Origin: Nitrospira sp.
GTDB lineage: Bacteria > Nitrospirota > Nitrospiria > Nitrospirales > Nitrospiraceae
Length of the DNA: 64,000 nucleotides
Direction of reading: 5' to 3'
Assembly: GCA_009594995.1 (NCBI GenBank)
Contig: VOPR01000005.1
Coordinates: 186,001-250,000 of the forward strand
A program made the translations under genes and the position numbers. Below, piece after piece: positions 62,930 to 64,000 of the stretch (positions are counted from its first letter, which is position 1; each line of letters starts with the position of its first letter). The notes beneath the pieces were generated by a model. It searched no databases and was not told where the DNA came from. It worked only from the letters and a program-made list of their open reading frames with translations.

Positions 62930-63358
62930 TCAGGGTATGAGTGATGACGCCACCAGCTCACGGTTCAAGGCATTGACCATCTTCAGGTGCGCGCGATGAT
63001 CATCCTCGAGCCCGGCCGCAAACAACTCTGCGTGTTTGCGCTGCAGAACCAGCCCGAACTCTCCCTGCTTACCGGACGGAATGTCATACAGCGACGCCAA
63101 GGCGCTCACATATTGCCCGCCGCCAGCCGCAGCTTCCTGCCACAGGTTTTCGTACGCCACACCTGCGAAGAGATTGATCTTCTGCTCCTTCAACACCATG
63201 CCGTCTGACGTGAACAGTTCATTCGGGCTCGTGCTGGAGAAAAAATTCACGGTGGTGTCGACCGTGGCTTTGGTGGTGTTGCACCCTCCAACCATGAAGC
63301 CCGCCGCCAGCACACATAGAGCTAAACCAAGCTTTTGAAATGATTGAGACGGTTTCAT
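62930..63358 (-). CDS. Lipoprotein resembling DUF3015
   Basis: The start giving MKPSQSFQKLGLAL is preferred; an upstream in-frame ATG adds a polar 20-residue stretch before the signal. The 142-residue protein has a lipoprotein signal ending VGGC (Cys26). The rest (TSDGMVLKEQKINLFAGVAYENL, GGGQYVSALASLYDIPSGKQGEF) recalls the DUF3015 family from memory, with the conserved Gly-Gly-Gly/Glu-Tyr-x-x-Ser-Leu block. The function of that family is not known. The assignment is moderate. Confidence 0.65.
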   Translation of the reverse strand: MKPSQSFQKLGLALCVLAAGFMVGGCNTTKATVDTTVNFFSSTSPNELFTSDGMVLKEQKINLFAGVAYENLWQEAAAGGGQYVSALASLYDIPSGKQGEFGLVLQRKHAELFAAGLEDDHRAHLKMVNALNRELVASSLIP

Positions 63359-63597
63359 AGGGGCCTCCTTCTCGCTCGCGTACGCCAAGTCGATGTCTTT
63401 CAATACCTCTCTATTCACTATTCACGTTGTAACCGCGGAATCGAACAGGCGAGCCTAGTCATTACCCTGGGACAGGGAGAAGAAAGCCCCTAGGGAGACA
63501 ACTAAGGCGGATGATGTCAGGTTCAAACGAAAGGAGAATGAAATCGAAGACGTACAGGAGAGGTCATAGTGAGCGGCAAGAAAATACTTTCGCGCTC

Positions 63598-63927
63598 TCA
63601 CCACTCTTTGAAGACAACAAACACGGCGCCAATCATCATCGCGAATCCAACCACATAGTTCCACTTCAATTCTTCTTTGAGATACACAACCGAGAACACG
63701 CAAAACACGATGAGAGTGATCACCTCCTGAATCGTCTTGAGCTGCGCTGCGGTGAAGTCATAATGGCCGATCCGATTAGCCGGCACCTGGAAACAGTACT
63801 CCACGAACGCGATGCCCCAACTCGCAAGAATCGCAATCCACAGCGGCGACTCCTTGTACTTGAGGTGCCCATACCAAGCGAAGGTCATGAAGATGTTGGA
63901 GATGGTGAGTAAGAGAATGGTGTGCAT
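63598..63927 (-). CDS. DUF486 family small membrane protein (DMT superfamily)
   Basis: The 109-residue protein has four transmembrane helices, opens with TISNIFMTFAWYGHLKY and contains FVEYCFQVPANRIGHYDFTAAQLKTIQEV, both typical of DUF486. Members belong to the drug/metabolite transporter superfamily by fold, but transport has not been shown. It has no obvious operon partner. The 239 bases before the next gene downstream (63359-63597) show no other gene. Confidence 0.9.
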   Translation of the reverse strand: MHTILLLTISNIFMTFAWYGHLKYKESPLWIAILASWGIAFVEYCFQVPANRIGHYDFTAAQLKTIQEVITLIVFCVFSVVYLKEELKWNYVVGFAMMIGAVFVVFKEW

Positions 63928-64000
63928 GGGCCTCCCTTCTTACAAGCATTCAACTGATCGCAACAGTTACGATCGGCCGCATGAAAGCTTAATCATGTAT

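Overview
The window looks like chromosomal DNA of a Nitrospira-type bacterium (phylum Nitrospirota). It is GC-rich and diderm, with TonB, lipoproteins and an outer-membrane barrel. It carries a full complex I operon and a very large set of PAS-rich sensor kinases. The genus call is inference from protein character and gene content; no rRNA or other marker gene is present. I found no tRNA, rRNA, CRISPR array, insertion sequence or prophage, and no gene-free stretch longer than 300 bases (the longest is 289 bases, before the patatin gene).

Layout. (1) 1-3053, minus strand: a TonB-type protein cut by the window edge, two small secreted proteins and a TPR protein. (2) 3296-5998: secA. (3) 6215-22672: a methyltransferase of the complex I assembly family (MidA/NDUFAF7) overlaps nuoA and leads into nuoA-B-CD-E-F-G-H-I-J-K-L-M-N, with NuoC and NuoD fused and one nuoM. 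(4) 22772-29601: housekeeping genes: a YihY/BrkB membrane protein, an opposing site-2 protease with CBS domains, a polysaccharide deacetylase, a GNAT enzyme, a glyoxalase-like protein, a DapF homologue without its two catalytic cysteines, and uvrC. (5) 29826-33526: five tightly packed genes for three lipoproteins, one small helical protein and a secreted single-domain copper amine oxidase-like protein. (6) 33776-37433: a LuxR solo, a nitroreductase-like protein and a ketosynthase with an altered active site. (7) 37679-46153: a degenerate response regulator and two hybrid histidine kinases, each with a FixL-type PAS domain that keeps the haem His and the distal Arg. (8) 46301-51113: a YqhA-family membrane protein and a 1321-residue patatin-membrane-GNAT fusion. 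(9) 51138-58610, minus strand: a 1873-residue kinase with nine PAS and three GAF domains, two NarL-type regulators and a receiver-only protein. (10) 58757-63927: a HerA/DUF87-like ATPase, an outer-membrane barrel candidate, a beta/gamma-crystallin, a 30-residue membrane peptide, a lipoprotein and a DUF486 membrane protein.

How the parts may work together. SecA exports the many secreted proteins encoded here. Complex I is the main energy module; in nitrite oxidisers it can run in reverse to make NADH (established for the group, not shown by this sequence). The MidA homologue probably acts on NuoD. About 25 kb is given to signal perception, and two FixL-like domains suggest oxygen or another haem ligand as an input. 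The best candidates for undescribed biology are the five-gene secreted operon with its minimal amine oxidase, the LuxR/nitroreductase/ketosynthase unit, the patatin-GNAT fusion and the cysteine-less DapF.
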